Below are positions 26,633 through 34,480 of a stretch of 64,000 bases of DNA, piece by piece. The notes below the pieces were generated by a model, which had not been told where the DNA came from, did not search any database, and worked only from the letters and a program-made list of their open reading frames with translations. The stretch comes from Nitrospinota bacterium (GTDB taxonomy: Bacteria; Nitrospinota_A; UBA7883; JACRLM01). The DNA is taken from NCBI GenBank assembly GCA_016208975.1, contig JACQXA010000004.1:428501-492500 (forward strand), given 5' to 3'. The position numbers and the translations under genes were made by a program. Each line of letters opens with the position of its first letter. The stretch's first letter is position 1.

Positions 26633-27631
26633 ATGAGCGCAAAAGTGGAAATCAAATTTCCGGAGAAGGAGATAATTGACCTTTATCTGGATCGAATGCT
26701 GGCGGAGAAAAGCGCATCCTCCCATACGTTGCGTGCATACTCCCTAGATCTCCGCCAGTTTTTCGATTTTCTCCGGAAACGGGGCGCCTGGAGCGACAAC
26801 TCGGATGTTAAAACGTTTATTGCCATAGACTGCCCCGGCATACGGGCTTTCGTTGGGGCCCTGCATGCGCGGGGCCTGGCGCCCTCCGCCATTGAGCGGA
26901 AGATTTCCACTTTGCGTTCCTTTTTTTATTACCTTATGCTCATCGGCCTCATCCAGGCCAACCCGGCGCGTTCTGTTCCCCTCCCATCCAAGCCCAAAAC
27001 CACCCCGGGCTTATTGACACCAGACGAAGCTTTCCTGCTAGTACAGGCGCCCGAAGGAGACGATTTCGCCGCCGTGCGCGACAAGGCCATCCTTGAGATG
27101 TTTTACGCCACCGGCCTGCGGGCCTCGGAGCTTGCCTCTTTGTCCATATCCTCCCTGGACATGGGGCGGTGTTTCGTGACCGTGATGGGCAAGGGGATGA
27201 AAGAGCGCATCACGCCCTTCGGCGGCAAGGCGGCCCAGGCCTTGCGCGAATGGCTGATGATAGCCACGCCCAAAGGCCCCGACGGTTTGGGGACTCCCCT
27301 GTTCTTAAACCAGCGCGGGGAGCGGCTGACCGTGCGTTCCATCCACGCGATCGTTAAGAAATGGGGCAGGAAAAGCGGGCTGGACCGGCCCGTGGCGCCC
27401 CACAGGCTCCGCCACAGTTTCGCAACCCATCTTTTGGATGGCGGGGCGGACCTGCGGCTTATCCAGGAAATGCTGGGCCATTCCAGCCTTTCCACCACCC
27501 AGAAGTACACACACGTAAGCCTGACCCAGCTTATGAAAGTTTACGACAGCGCCCATCCAAGGGCCCTTATCCAACGAAACCCTCGCGATGACAGACGTGT
27601 CAGGAAGGAAGAATCCCATGAACAACCTTAA
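26633..27631 (+). CDS. Tyrosine recombinase, XerC/XerD family
   Basis: A 332-residue protein with an N-terminal SAM-like core-binding domain (about residues 10-105) and a C-terminal catalytic domain. The active-site set is visible: R in ATGLRASELASL, K in VMGKGMKERI, HRLRHSFATHLLDGG (H and R), LGHSS (H) and the nucleophile Y in TTQKYTHV. This fits chromosome-dimer resolution at dif; XerC and XerD cannot be separated without a phylogeny. No ribosome-binding site is evident before ATG 26633. The next gene starts inside its 3' end. The basic C-terminal tail is longer than usual. Confidence 0.9.
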   Translation: MSAKVEIKFPEKEIIDLYLDRMLAEKSASSHTLRAYSLDLRQFFDFLRKRGAWSDNSDVKTFIAIDCPGIRAFVGALHARGLAPSAIERKISTLRSFFYYLMLIGLIQANPARSVPLPSKPKTTPGLLTPDEAFLLVQAPEGDDFAAVRDKAILEMFYATGLRASELASLSISSLDMGRCFVTVMGKGMKERITPFGGKAAQALREWLMIATPKGPDGLGTPLFLNQRGERLTVRSIHAIVKKWGRKSGLDRPVAPHRLRHSFATHLLDGGADLRLIQEMLGHSSLSTTQKYTHVSLTQLMKVYDSAHPRALIQRNPRDDRRVRKEESHEQP

Positions 27632-28019
27632 ACGCAAGATCACCCTGGACAGGTTCATGTCCTATCCCAGCCAGGTGGTGAGCCTGGCCAACCGGCGCGG
27701 GCTGGAAGTTGTGGTGTACGACTCCACCGGGCCAATCGCCCGCATCATGCCCTGCAGAAAAAACTCCATGGTGGCCATAACAAACCTCCGCAAAGAACCC
27801 GCCGAGGCGGTGGAAGCGGCGGTGTCGCAGGAGATAGGCTATCTAAGCGAGGTGACTTCCGAACAGCTGGACACTGGCGGCGTGTGGCGGCTGGACGATT
27901 ACCTGAAAAAAGACATGGAGCGCCCGGCGTGGGTCTCCAGGCTTTCCAGGCTTTCCGTGTCCGGCCTTTTGAAAAAAGTGAAGGTTTTGGACTTCATTCC
28001 CAGCTCTGTCCGGGCGTAA
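27618..28019 (+). CDS. Conserved hypothetical protein, weakly Phd/YefM-like N-terminus
   Basis: A 133-residue soluble protein starting at ATG 27618 with an AGGAAGGA ribosome-binding site; it overlaps the recombinase by 14 bp. Residues 8-40 (DRFMSYPSQVVSLANRRG then VVVYDSTGPIARIMP) resemble the short helix-strand-strand pattern of Phd/YefM-type antitoxin DNA-binding domains, but no toxin gene is adjacent. I do not recognise the rest. It is followed by argB after 11 bp and may be a small regulator encoded in that operon. Confidence 0.55.
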   Translation: MNNLKRKITLDRFMSYPSQVVSLANRRGLEVVVYDSTGPIARIMPCRKNSMVAITNLRKEPAEAVEAAVSQEIGYLSEVTSEQLDTGGVWRLDDYLKKDMERPAWVSRLSRLSVSGLLKKVKVLDFIPSSVRA

Positions 28020-28030
28020 AATAGCCCTCC

Positions 28031-28933
28031 ATGGAGAGAGCTAAAGAATTAGGGGATTTAGTCCGCAAGGCCGAGGTGCTGGCCGAGGCCCTGCCTTACA
28101 TGCAGAAGTTCCGGGGCAAGACCATCGTTATAAAGTACGGTGGCGCCGCCATGGTGCAGGAGGACTTGAAAAAGGTCTTCGCCAGGGACGTGATACTGCT
28201 AAAACACATCGGCATAAACCCCGTGGTTGTCCACGGGGGCGGCCCGCAGATTGGCGATTTCCTCAAACGGCTGAACATACCCACCCAGTTTATCCAGGGC
28301 ATGCGCGTTACCGACGAGGCCACGGTGGACGTGGTGGAGATGGTACTGGTGGGCAAGGTGAACAAGGAGATAGTCTCCCTCATCAACGGCGCCGGTGGCC
28401 GGGCCGTGGGCCTTTCGGGAAAAGACGGCAACCTTATCCGCGCCGAAAAGCTATATGTGGAGAAGGCCGGGCCCGAGGTGGACAGGCCGGAAATAATAGA
28501 CGTGGGGCTGGTGGGCAAAGTGACCGATGTGGACGCCACCGTTCTACGCGCTCTGGAAAACGCCGGGTTCATCCCAGTAATAGCCCCGGTGGGTTTCGGT
28601 GAAAACGGCGAAACTTACAATATCAACGCCGATTATGTGGCGGGGGCCGTGGCCGGAGCCCTGCGGGCAGACAAGGTGGTATTGCTTACAGACTCCTCCG
28701 GCGTGCTGGACGGCGACAAGAACCTTATTTCCGCCATAACGGAATCCGAAGCGAAAACGCTCATCGAAACCGGCGTAATCTCCGGCGGCATGTTACCTAA
28801 GGTGGACGCCTGTTTTTCCGCCCTGGACGCGGGCGTTCACAAAGCCCACATCATAGACGGCCGGGTGAAACACTCATCTTTGCTGGAGATTTTCACGGAT
28901 ACTGGAGTGGGGACGGAGATTAGGCGGGGGTAG
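28031..28933 (+). CDS. argB: Acetylglutamate kinase
   Basis: The 300-residue amino-acid kinase catalysing the second step of arginine synthesis. [12 protein letters not shown] is the ATP-phosphate loop, [14 protein letters not shown] the glycine-rich substrate loop, and [14 protein letters not shown] and [14 protein letters not shown] are the C-terminal motifs. The N-terminal helix ([15 protein letters not shown]) is typical of arginine-sensitive enzymes. No other arg genes are nearby. Confidence 0.95.
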   Translation: MERAKELGDLVRKAEVLAEALPYMQKFRGKTIVIKYGGAAMVQEDLKKVFARDVILLKHIGINPVVVHGGGPQIGDFLKRLNIPTQFIQGMRVTDEATVDVVEMVLVGKVNKEIVSLINGAGGRAVGLSGKDGNLIRAEKLYVEKAGPEVDRPEIIDVGLVGKVTDVDATVLRALENAGFIPVIAPVGFGENGETYNINADYVAGAVAGALRADKVVLLTDSSGVLDGDKNLISAITESEAKTLIETGVISGGMLPKVDACFSALDAGVHKAHIIDGRVKHSSLLEIFTDTGVGTEIRRG

Positions 28934-28971
28934 GGGGTTTTCTTCGCGGTTTATCCCTTAGCTAAGCTTCG

Positions 28972-28990
28972 CCGGGGTCGCCGACCCCGG
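28972..28990. repeat. Palindromic hairpin element (CCGGGGTCG type)
   Basis: CCGGGGTCG and CGACCCCGG arms of 9 bp around a single base, 39 bp after the argB stop. The same palindrome, with small changes, recurs at 29165, 29903, 29984 and 30677. It could serve as an argB terminator (TTT follows) or be a REP-like repeat. Confidence 0.6.
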
Positions 28991-29044
28991 TTTATCACCA
29001 CACATCAAGGCAACTACATGAGGTTGCCCTTACGCTAATAATCC

Positions 29045-29232
29045 GTGGTTTTGTAGTGGCGCCGCTTGCCGCGCCCTTGGGCAGGGCAAGTCCTGCCCCT
29101 GCCGCGGGAATCATCCATCATGGTTTGTGGCTCGGCAAACTCGCCATGACAATTTCCCGCTCCGCCGGGGTCGCTGACCCCGGGCATACACGCTTCTGAT
29201 TCTCTCGCGCATCTGCCACCCTCCCCTTTCCC
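29045..29232. repeat. 188-bp direct repeat, copy 1
   Basis: Matches 29783-29970 at 186 of 188 positions without gaps (738 bp apart). It contains three potential hairpins: GGGCAGG/CCTGCCC at 29079-29098, a CATGG/CCATG pair further on, and the 19-bp palindrome CCGGGGTCGCTGACCCCGG at 29165-29183. The 3' end of brnA reads into it. Confidence 0.9.
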
Positions 29233-29464
29233 ATCCCTCTTTCACTGCCTCTTTCACTATTTCCTGAATTGGCCGCTGGTCTTGCTGGATGTAATTCCGC
29301 AAAGCCTGATTAATGGCTGTTTGATAGCCGACCGCATCGCTTTCCGCTTTTTCCTTGAACCATTCAAGGGTAGAGTTGTCCACCCAAATGGTGATCCTGG
29401 TTTTTCCGGCGTTAGGAACAACCGGGCCGCGTTTCCCTTTGCTGAAGTCATAATCCTTTTTCAT
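29111..29464 (-). CDS. brnA: BrnA-like antitoxin with repeat-derived C-terminus
   Basis: A 117-residue protein. The conserved part is TRITIWVDNSTLEWFKEKAE then GYQTAINQALRNYI, the ribbon-helix-helix-like DUF4415/BrnA antitoxin signature. A normal BrnA would end soon after; here roughly the last 38 residues are encoded by copy 1 of the 188-bp repeat, so the original stop seems to have been replaced. ATG 29464 has AAAGG 7 nt upstream; a GTG two codons earlier is less likely. It overlaps brnT by 17 bp. It should neutralise BrnT and repress the operon if the N-terminal part still folds. Confidence 0.82.
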   Translation of the reverse strand: MKKDYDFSKGKRGPVVPNAGKTRITIWVDNSTLEWFKEKAESDAVGYQTAINQALRNYIQQDQRPIQEIVKEAVKEGWERGGWQMRERIRSVYARGQRPRRSGKLSWRVCRATNHDG

Positions 29465-29720
29465 AATCACGCCTTTCTTTATGGGTCGCTTTGCGGGCCG
29501 AAATCAGCCGTATTTCATCATCGCCAGTTATCGAAAAAACAACTACGATCAATCCGCCTGTCATATCGCTACCAAGTGAAACGAATCTCTGTTCACTATG
29601 TCTTTGGTCTTCAATGGTAAGGGCCATGGGATCATCAAGAACTGTGGCGGCCATCGAAAACTTCACCCCATGCTTTTTCTCATTCAAGGCCGCCTTGACC
29701 GGATCCCATACGATTCTCAT
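29448..29720 (-). CDS. brnT: BrnT-like ribonuclease toxin
   Basis: A 90-residue RelE-fold toxin: WDPVKAALNEKKHGVKF at the N-terminus, DDPMALTIED, and RLISARKATHKERRDYE at the C-terminus are the BrnT family hallmarks. BrnT cleaves mRNA and is neutralised by BrnA. It is first in the pair (toxin before antitoxin, the normal BrnTA order). The start at 29720 sits about 7 bp after a TATAAT box, so the message may be leaderless. Confidence 0.88.
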   Translation of the reverse strand: MRIVWDPVKAALNEKKHGVKFSMAATVLDDPMALTIEDQRHSEQRFVSLGSDMTGGLIVVVFSITGDDEIRLISARKATHKERRDYEKGL

Positions 29721-29726
29721 GCGATT

Positions 29727-29755
29727 ATTATATGTATATTATATGCATACCGCAA
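29727..29755 (-). promoter_or_regulatory. brnTA promoter with overlapping AT-rich palindrome
   Basis: On the minus strand TTGCGG (29750-29755) and TATAAT (29727-29732) are 17 bp apart. The spacer contains TATGCATATAATATACATA, a near-palindrome suited to binding by the BrnA ribbon-helix-helix dimer. The predicted start of transcription coincides with the brnT ATG. Confidence 0.6.
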
Positions 29756-29782
29756 CACCAAGAGTCCATATTGATGGAATTA

Positions 29783-29970
29783 GTGGTTTTGTAGTGGCTC
29801 CGCTTGCCGCGCCCTTGGGCAGGGCAAGCCCTGCCCCTGCCGCGGGAATCATCCATCATGGTTTGTGGCTCGGCAAACTCGCCATGACAATTTCCCGCTC
29901 CGCCGGGGTCGCTGACCCCGGGCATACACGCTTCTGATTCTCTCGCGCATCTGCCACCCTCCCCTTTCCC
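29783..29970. repeat. 188-bp direct repeat, copy 2
   Basis: Same sequence as 29045-29232 apart from two substitutions, same orientation, and 63 bp upstream of brnT. Together the copies bracket about 550 bp of unique DNA holding brnT and most of brnA. Confidence 0.9.
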
Positions 29971-29983
29971 GGAAGCAGAAGAA

Positions 29984-30002
29984 CCGTGGTCAGCGACCAC
30001 GG
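29984..30002. repeat. Palindromic hairpin element (CCGTGGTC variant)
   Basis: CCGTGGTCAGCGACCACGG. The stem change G-to-T is matched by C-to-A on the other arm, so pairing is kept relative to the CCGGGGTC copies. The rest of 29971-30146 shows no gene I can support. Confidence 0.6.
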
Positions 30003-30146
30003 GGAAGCAGATGGGGGGGCTACCACGGGAAACGTAAATGATGTGGCATAAAGCGCGCATCCACCCCCACCCCTTCACGCAGTACGCCGGGATTATCCAA
30101 AACCCCGGCGTATAAAATCGCGCAATGTAACCGGTTACCGGCAATA

Positions 30147-30521
30147 TCAGGGCGCTTTGATCTCCGCGGACTCCATGCTCTCCCCATCGGAACCAACGGC
30201 TGTCACCACGAAATAGTAGCTCTTGCCGCCTCCGGCCTTGGGATGGTTAAAAGATGGGCCGGATGCTGTATGGGTCATGGCGTCTGGAAGGTTTTTGTAA
30301 CCCTTCATTGTCACCCCGGGAGCGGAGGCCATATATATGTTGTAAGACTTGGCCCCGTCCACGGCTTTCCATGAAAGGGTTATGAATATCATCCCGGTGT
30401 CGGCTTTCAACCCATCGGGGGCTTTCAGCATGCTTTCGCCTGCCAATGCGGAAGCAGGGTCAAGGACAGATAGCGCCAGGAAACCGGCCAGCGCCATAAG
30501 CGCCAGTCTTAACCTTTTCAT
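30147..30521 (-). CDS. Exported protein with one fibronectin type III-like domain
   Basis: A 124-residue protein with a signal peptide ending near ALAGE (about residue 29) and a single FN3-like domain (LKADTGMIFITLSWKAVDGAKSYNIYMAS ... YYFVVTAVGSDGES). No enzyme motif. ATG 30521 has AGGAGG 7 nt upstream. FN3 repeats usually mediate protein or polysaccharide contacts outside the cell; the role here is unknown. It stands alone, downstream of hairpin-rich DNA. Confidence 0.7.
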   Translation of the reverse strand: MKRLRLALMALAGFLALSVLDPASALAGESMLKAPDGLKADTGMIFITLSWKAVDGAKSYNIYMASAPGVTMKGYKNLPDAMTHTASGPSFNHPKAGGGKSYYFVVTAVGSDGESMESAEIKAP

Positions 30522-30556
30522 TTTCAACCTCCTTCAAGGATGAAAGATGATTATTA

Positions 30557-30690
30557 GCCCCTATCGGGGCCGGTTCTTTTCTGTGCCTAATATTGTTCCC
30601 GGAAAGCCAAAAAGCAAGATTTTATATGCATCTTCTAAATTTTCGATGTACTGCGGCACAGGTTGTTAAGAATACAGGGTCGGGCGACCC
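30557..30690. repeat. Intergenic hairpins GCCCCTATCGGGGC and GGGTCGGGCGACCC
   Basis: The first palindrome lies at 30557-30570, upstream of the FN3 gene, and the second at 30677-30690, just after the end of the flippase-like gene. The second shares the GGTCG...CGACC core with the 28.9-30.0 kb palindromes. Nothing else was seen between 30522 and 30723. Confidence 0.5.
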
Positions 30691-30723
30691 CGGGGAAGCG
30701 TTAAGCGCGCTAGGGATTTTCAA

Positions 30724-31728
30724 TCATGGCGCGGTTTCGCCAGGAACGGGTTTGGTGGTCCCTTTCTTCCAGTACACCAGCCCGCCGAGCATGACAAAGG
30801 TAAGGTCCATGGCGAAGCTCAAAACGCCAAGGCTTAAGGCCTGACCCGCGTCCAGCCCGGCATAGGTGAAGAAAAACACATACCCCCCCTCGCGCACACC
30901 GATGCCGGATATGGATACGGGAATCATCATCAACGCGGCTATTACAGGCACGAACACGCAGAAAGCCACGAAATCCACGTTGAATCCCAGGGCCAGCGAG
31001 GTCATGTAAACGCAGATGATACGGTTCATCTGCAAAGCCGCCGCGCCGGACAGGGCCATATACATAGCCGGGCCGGGTTTCATATAAGAGATGAACGCCG
31101 AGTGCAGTTTTAATAGTTTCGCTTTCAGCCCGTCGCGCCCGAACCAGTCCAACACAACAGCGCCAGCGCGGGTCATGGGGGTGGAGAAGAAAAACCCCGC
31201 CACGAAAAGCGCCGCCAGCGCCGTTACGGCCATGGTGGTCAGCTCTATCACCGGGGCGTCGGGCAGTCTGCCCGGGAACAGGGCCGCCGCAGTGGCCGCG
31301 ATGCCGAACAGCATGATGTACCCCACCCCGCGAAACACCACCAGCGACGAAAGCGCCTCCGCAGTGTTCGAGATATACCGGGAAAGGCTAACCACCTTCA
31401 CCACATCCGACCCCATTGACGATGGCATCACGAACCCGATGAAGTTGGACACCAGCAGTATGTCCAGCACCGGTTTGAAAGGCAGGTTGAACCCTTTTGT
31501 GGACAACATCGCCCGCCATGAGAACGCCACCACCATCTGCTCCATATATATCAACGCCAGCACCCCCGCCAGCCACAATGGATTGGCCGTAACGATGGCT
31601 TTCAAGAAAGCTGGAATGTCCACCTGGGTGAGGATGAGGGTGATTATCCCGCCGGAAACTATCAACTTGAGCAACCATGTTTTGCTCTTCTTCTCCGGTG
31701 GCTGGCGGGGCGCGTTATTGTCCATCAT
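30724..31728 (-). CDS. Lysylphosphatidylglycerol synthase TM region / UPF0104 family membrane protein
   Basis: A 334-residue integral membrane protein with about eight helices. FIGFVMPSSMGSDVVKVVSL and MMIPVSISGIGVREGGYVFFF are the two signature stretches of the LPG_synthase_TM/AglD2 (UPF0104) family, which includes lipid flippase-like proteins associated with glycolipid or aminoacyl-lipid transfer. There is no fused aminoacyl-transferase domain, so only the membrane part is present. The start is one of two tandem ATGs (31728/31725). No neighbouring glycosyltransferase shows what it works with. Confidence 0.75.
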   Translation of the reverse strand: MMDNNAPRQPPEKKSKTWLLKLIVSGGIITLILTQVDIPAFLKAIVTANPLWLAGVLALIYMEQMVVAFSWRAMLSTKGFNLPFKPVLDILLVSNFIGFVMPSSMGSDVVKVVSLSRYISNTAEALSSLVVFRGVGYIMLFGIAATAAALFPGRLPDAPVIELTTMAVTALAALFVAGFFFSTPMTRAGAVVLDWFGRDGLKAKLLKLHSAFISYMKPGPAMYMALSGAAALQMNRIICVYMTSLALGFNVDFVAFCVFVPVIAALMMIPVSISGIGVREGGYVFFFTYAGLDAGQALSLGVLSFAMDLTFVMLGGLVYWKKGTTKPVPGETAP

Positions 31729-31838
31729 CAATCCAAAAGGTCAGGTGAAGTTGCTTTGCGAAAAGGGGGATTGTACGCCAGCGGGTTAACACAAGGCAAT
31801 CGGGCCCACAATTTTTTCCGGCTTGGGACGGCCGCCTA

Positions 31839-31867
31839 TTGACGGATGTTAACTACTGGTTTACAGT
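31839..31867 (+). promoter_or_regulatory. Promoter of the higBA module
   Basis: TTGACG (31839-31844) and TACAGT (31862-31867) with a 17-bp spacer, about 8 bp before the GTG start of higB. This argues against translating from the TTG at 31839. Confidence 0.5.
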
Positions 31868-31874
31868 ATTAAAG

Positions 31875-32153
31875 GTGATAATTACGATACGTCATAAGGG
31901 GCTTGATGCCTTTTACCACAAGGGGATAACGAAAGGGCTTCCCCAGAAGCTCGTCAAACGCATCGCTATCATATTGCCGGTTTTGGACGTGGCGGAGGAC
32001 CATGGAGATTTGGACATTCCAGGTCTGGGTCTTCACCAGTTGAAAGGTGGAATGAGAGGCTATTGGGCCGTGTCCGTATCGGGTAATTGGCGTTTTGTTT
32101 TCAGGTTCAGGAACAAGGCCATATATGACCTGGACCTGGTTGACTATCATTGA
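31875..32153 (+). CDS. higB: HigB toxin (proteic killer / RelE superfamily)
   Basis: A 92-residue toxin starting at GTG 31875 (VIITIRHKGLDAFY...). RHKGLDAFY at the N-terminus, LDIPGLGLHQLKGGMRGYWAVSVSGNWR in the middle and DLVDYH at the end match the HigB/PSK family ribosome-dependent mRNA endonucleases. The open frame extends 12 codons upstream to a TTG, but that codon forms part of the promoter. The antitoxin gene follows after 13 bp. Confidence 0.9.
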   Translation: MIITIRHKGLDAFYHKGITKGLPQKLVKRIAIILPVLDVAEDHGDLDIPGLGLHQLKGGMRGYWAVSVSGNWRFVFRFRNKAIYDLDLVDYH

Positions 32154-32166
32154 TGGAGATTAAGCT

Positions 32167-32451
32167 ATGCCCATTAAAAACCCGCCCCATCCAGGCGAAA
32201 CTATAAGGGAGCTATGCCTGAAGCCGCTCAAATTGTCCGTGACAGCGGCGGCGGCGGCCCTTGGTATAAGCCGTGTGTCTCTTTCCGAGCTGTTGAATGG
32301 CAAGAATGGCGTTTCACCCGAGATGGCCTACCGGCTGTCCAAGGCATTCGGTTCCACTCCGGAATTCTGGCTGAGGTTGCAAATGGGCTACGACCTCGCC
32401 CAAGTAAAGAAGTCAGCCTCAAAGTTCAAAATCAAGCGCATAGCCGCCTGA
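32167..32451 (+). CDS. higA: HigA antitoxin (XRE family)
   Basis: A 94-residue protein with the HigA/VapI signature: [16 protein letters not shown], then the helix-turn-helix ([18 protein letters not shown]) and [25 protein letters not shown]. It binds HigB and represses the operon. TGGAGATTAAGCT before ATG 32167 is the ribosome-binding site. Unlike the module at 2.4 kb, both partners are intact. Confidence 0.92.
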   Translation: MPIKNPPHPGETIRELCLKPLKLSVTAAAAALGISRVSLSELLNGKNGVSPEMAYRLSKAFGSTPEFWLRLQMGYDLAQVKKSASKFKIKRIAA

Positions 32452-32550
32452 TTGCCGGACAGGATTATTCGCGTTCCGGGAAGCCCCTGTCACGCCCCAA
32501 AATTTCCCGGTGACAAATTGCCGGATTGCCGCTATCATTTCTCTTTTGCT

Positions 32551-32625
32551 GGGCGGTTAACTCAGCGGGAGAGTGCCACCTTCACACGGTGGAAGCCGCA
32601 GGTTCAATCCCTGCACCGCCCACCA
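32551..32625 (+). tRNA. tRNA-Val (anticodon CAC)
   Basis: A 75-nt cloverleaf. The acceptor pair is GGGCGGT/ACCGCCC, the D arm is ACTC-GAGT, the anticodon stem CCACC/GGTGG encloses the loop TTCACAC (anticodon CAC, reads GTG), the variable loop is five bases, and the T arm is GCAGG-TTCAATC-CCTGC. The CCA end is encoded. All stems pair without mismatch. Confidence 0.95.
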
Positions 32626-32777
32626 TTTCAATCTACATCCCGGCATTTTTCAGAATCATCACCTTGAAATACCACGATTTTTCAAAGCCCGCTTCCACTT
32701 GAAGGCTCAATTTTTCGCCAAAAGCGAAGCGTGGCGCGTTAATATAGCTGGATTCATTCTTAACATTTTTTGGCGCC

Positions 32778-33983
32778 GTGAAAAAGAACAGCAAATTTAA
32801 TTTCGCCCCCGGGGAGCGCAAGGCCATAGCTGGCCTATCGTCTGTAATCAGCCTCCGTATGCTGGGGCTTTCTTTCATGATACCCGTGTTTTCGGTTTAC
32901 GCCACAAACCTGCCGGGCGCCACAACGCTTTTGGCTGGCGTGGCGTTCGGCATATATGGGCTGACCCAGGCCTTTTTGCAGATTCCGTTCGGCTTCATGT
33001 CCGACAAATACGGCAGACGCCCAGTAGTGGCGGGTGGCCTTTTCGTGTTCGGAGTAGGTAGCGTTATAGCCGCGATAACCACCAACATTTACATACTTAT
33101 CGCCGCCAGGTTCCTGCAAGGGGCCGGGGCTGTGGCATCGGCATGTTTCGCGTGGATAGCCGACCTTACCGAGGAGTCCCGCAGGAACACGGCCATGGGT
33201 TTCATGGGCATGTCTGTGGGCATGGGCGTGGTTGGGGGCATGGTGCTGGGGCCGATATTGGCCGCCTGGTGGGGAGTGCCTTTCCTTTTCTGGCTTTCGG
33301 CCATTCTCTCGGCGGTGGCCATAACCATAACGCTGGGCTTTTTAAAAGAGCCTCCGGTGAACCAGCCCCATGTGAGCGCCGATTTCGAGCTTAACGCCAA
33401 ATCCACCCTGTCCCACGCCCTTACGCCAGACCTTATCAAGCTGGACCTGGTGGGGTTTCTGGTTAACTCCACCATGATCGCCACCAACTTTTATGTGCCG
33501 CTGAAACTCAAGGAGACCCTTTCCATGGGCCAGTTGTGGAAAGTTTACCTGCCCCTGACAGTGCTGGGCGGGCTCACCATGATGTTCTCCTCCATGCGGG
33601 CGGACAAGGGCGACCCCAAAAAGATCATAATCACCGCACTCATAACCCTAACGGCCGGTTTTCTTGTGATGTCTTCATCGCAAGGGTTCTGGGTGGTGGT
33701 GGCGGGGTTCGCCCTGTTTTTCGCAGGCTTCTCGGTGCTGGAGGCCACGCTTCCGGCGGCGGTGTCCAAGCTTGCCAACCCGGCCCATCGCGGGTCCATC
33801 ATTGGCGTATATAACCTGAGCCAGTTCTTTGGCGTGTTCATAGGCGGAGCCCTGGCGGGATTGTTAAGCTCGGCCCATAGCGGGGCGCTGTTCCTGATAA
33901 TGGCCGGGGCGGCGGCCTCGGCGGCCATATTGGTGGGGGCGGCAAAGGGTGTGCGCCCGGTGGCCCCGGAAATGGTCGCCTGA
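32778..33983 (+). CDS. MFS transporter (YajR-like drug/solute antiporter subfamily)
   Basis: A 401-residue protein with twelve predicted helices. GFMSDKYGRRPVV is the MFS motif A between helices 2 and 3, RFLQGAGAVASAC is the helix-4 motif, and GMGVVGGMVLGPILA the antiporter motif C in helix 5. This fits a proton-coupled drug or metabolite exporter; the substrate is unknown. It uses a GTG start without a clear ribosome-binding site. It is unlinked to the tRNA gene ahead. Confidence 0.8.
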   Translation: MKKNSKFNFAPGERKAIAGLSSVISLRMLGLSFMIPVFSVYATNLPGATTLLAGVAFGIYGLTQAFLQIPFGFMSDKYGRRPVVAGGLFVFGVGSVIAAITTNIYILIAARFLQGAGAVASACFAWIADLTEESRRNTAMGFMGMSVGMGVVGGMVLGPILAAWWGVPFLFWLSAILSAVAITITLGFLKEPPVNQPHVSADFELNAKSTLSHALTPDLIKLDLVGFLVNSTMIATNFYVPLKLKETLSMGQLWKVYLPLTVLGGLTMMFSSMRADKGDPKKIIITALITLTAGFLVMSSSQGFWVVVAGFALFFAGFSVLEATLPAAVSKLANPAHRGSIIGVYNLSQFFGVFIGGALAGLLSSAHSGALFLIMAGAAASAAILVGAAKGVRPVAPEMVA

Positions 33984-34015
33984 AAGCCGGATGATTGTCC
34001 CCCGGGCGGGGCTCC

Positions 34016-34480
34016 ATGAAAAAGCGGAGAAACGCAAAACTGGTTAGCCGCATAATGGCCTCGGTGAAAAGCGCCGGAACCAGGCCCGAAATAATCCTAA
34101 GAAAAGGTGTTTGGGCAAAAGGTTTGAGATACAGGCTTCACGATTCGCGCCTGCCCGGCAAGCCGGACATGGTTTTCACCTCGGCCAGGCTGGCCGTTTT
34201 CGTGGATGGGGATTTCTGGCATGGCAACCAGTGGAGGCTGAGAGGCTTTAATAGCCTGGAGGAGCAGTTGAAAGGCCTTCGCAACAAACCGTACTGGGAG
34301 CGCAAGATTAAAAGAAACATGGAGCGGGACCGCCAGGTAAACCATGCCCTCCGCCGGGGGGGCTGGCGCGTGGTGCGGATATGGGAAAGCCAGATAACAA
34401 AACAGCCGGACAGGGCCATTAACCGGATATTTAACGCTGTTTCCCGTTGGAAGCCGCAACTCATCGTTCAGCCTAAATGA
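34016..34480 (+). CDS. vsr: Very short patch repair endonuclease Vsr
   Basis: A 154-residue nuclease. SRIMASVKSAGTRPEIILRK at the N-terminus, LPGKPDMVF, AVFVDGDFWHG and RRGGWRVVRIWES form the Vsr fold, with the catalytic aspartate in GKPDMVF and a histidine in DFWHG. Vsr nicks next to T:G mismatches that arise when 5-methylcytosine deaminates. It overlaps the C5-methyltransferase gene by ATGA, which ties it to that enzyme's site. ATG 34016 was chosen over an upstream start at 33995. Confidence 0.93.
   Translation: MKKRRNAKLVSRIMASVKSAGTRPEIILRKGVWAKGLRYRLHDSRLPGKPDMVFTSARLAVFVDGDFWHGNQWRLRGFNSLEEQLKGLRNKPYWERKIKRNMERDRQVNHALRRGGWRVVRIWESQITKQPDRAINRIFNAVSRWKPQLIVQPK

Noticed and set aside
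29728-30144. Open frame of 138 codons on the minus strand through repeat copy 2
   Set aside because: It is created by the 188-bp repeat and hairpin DNA, and shows no protein family features.
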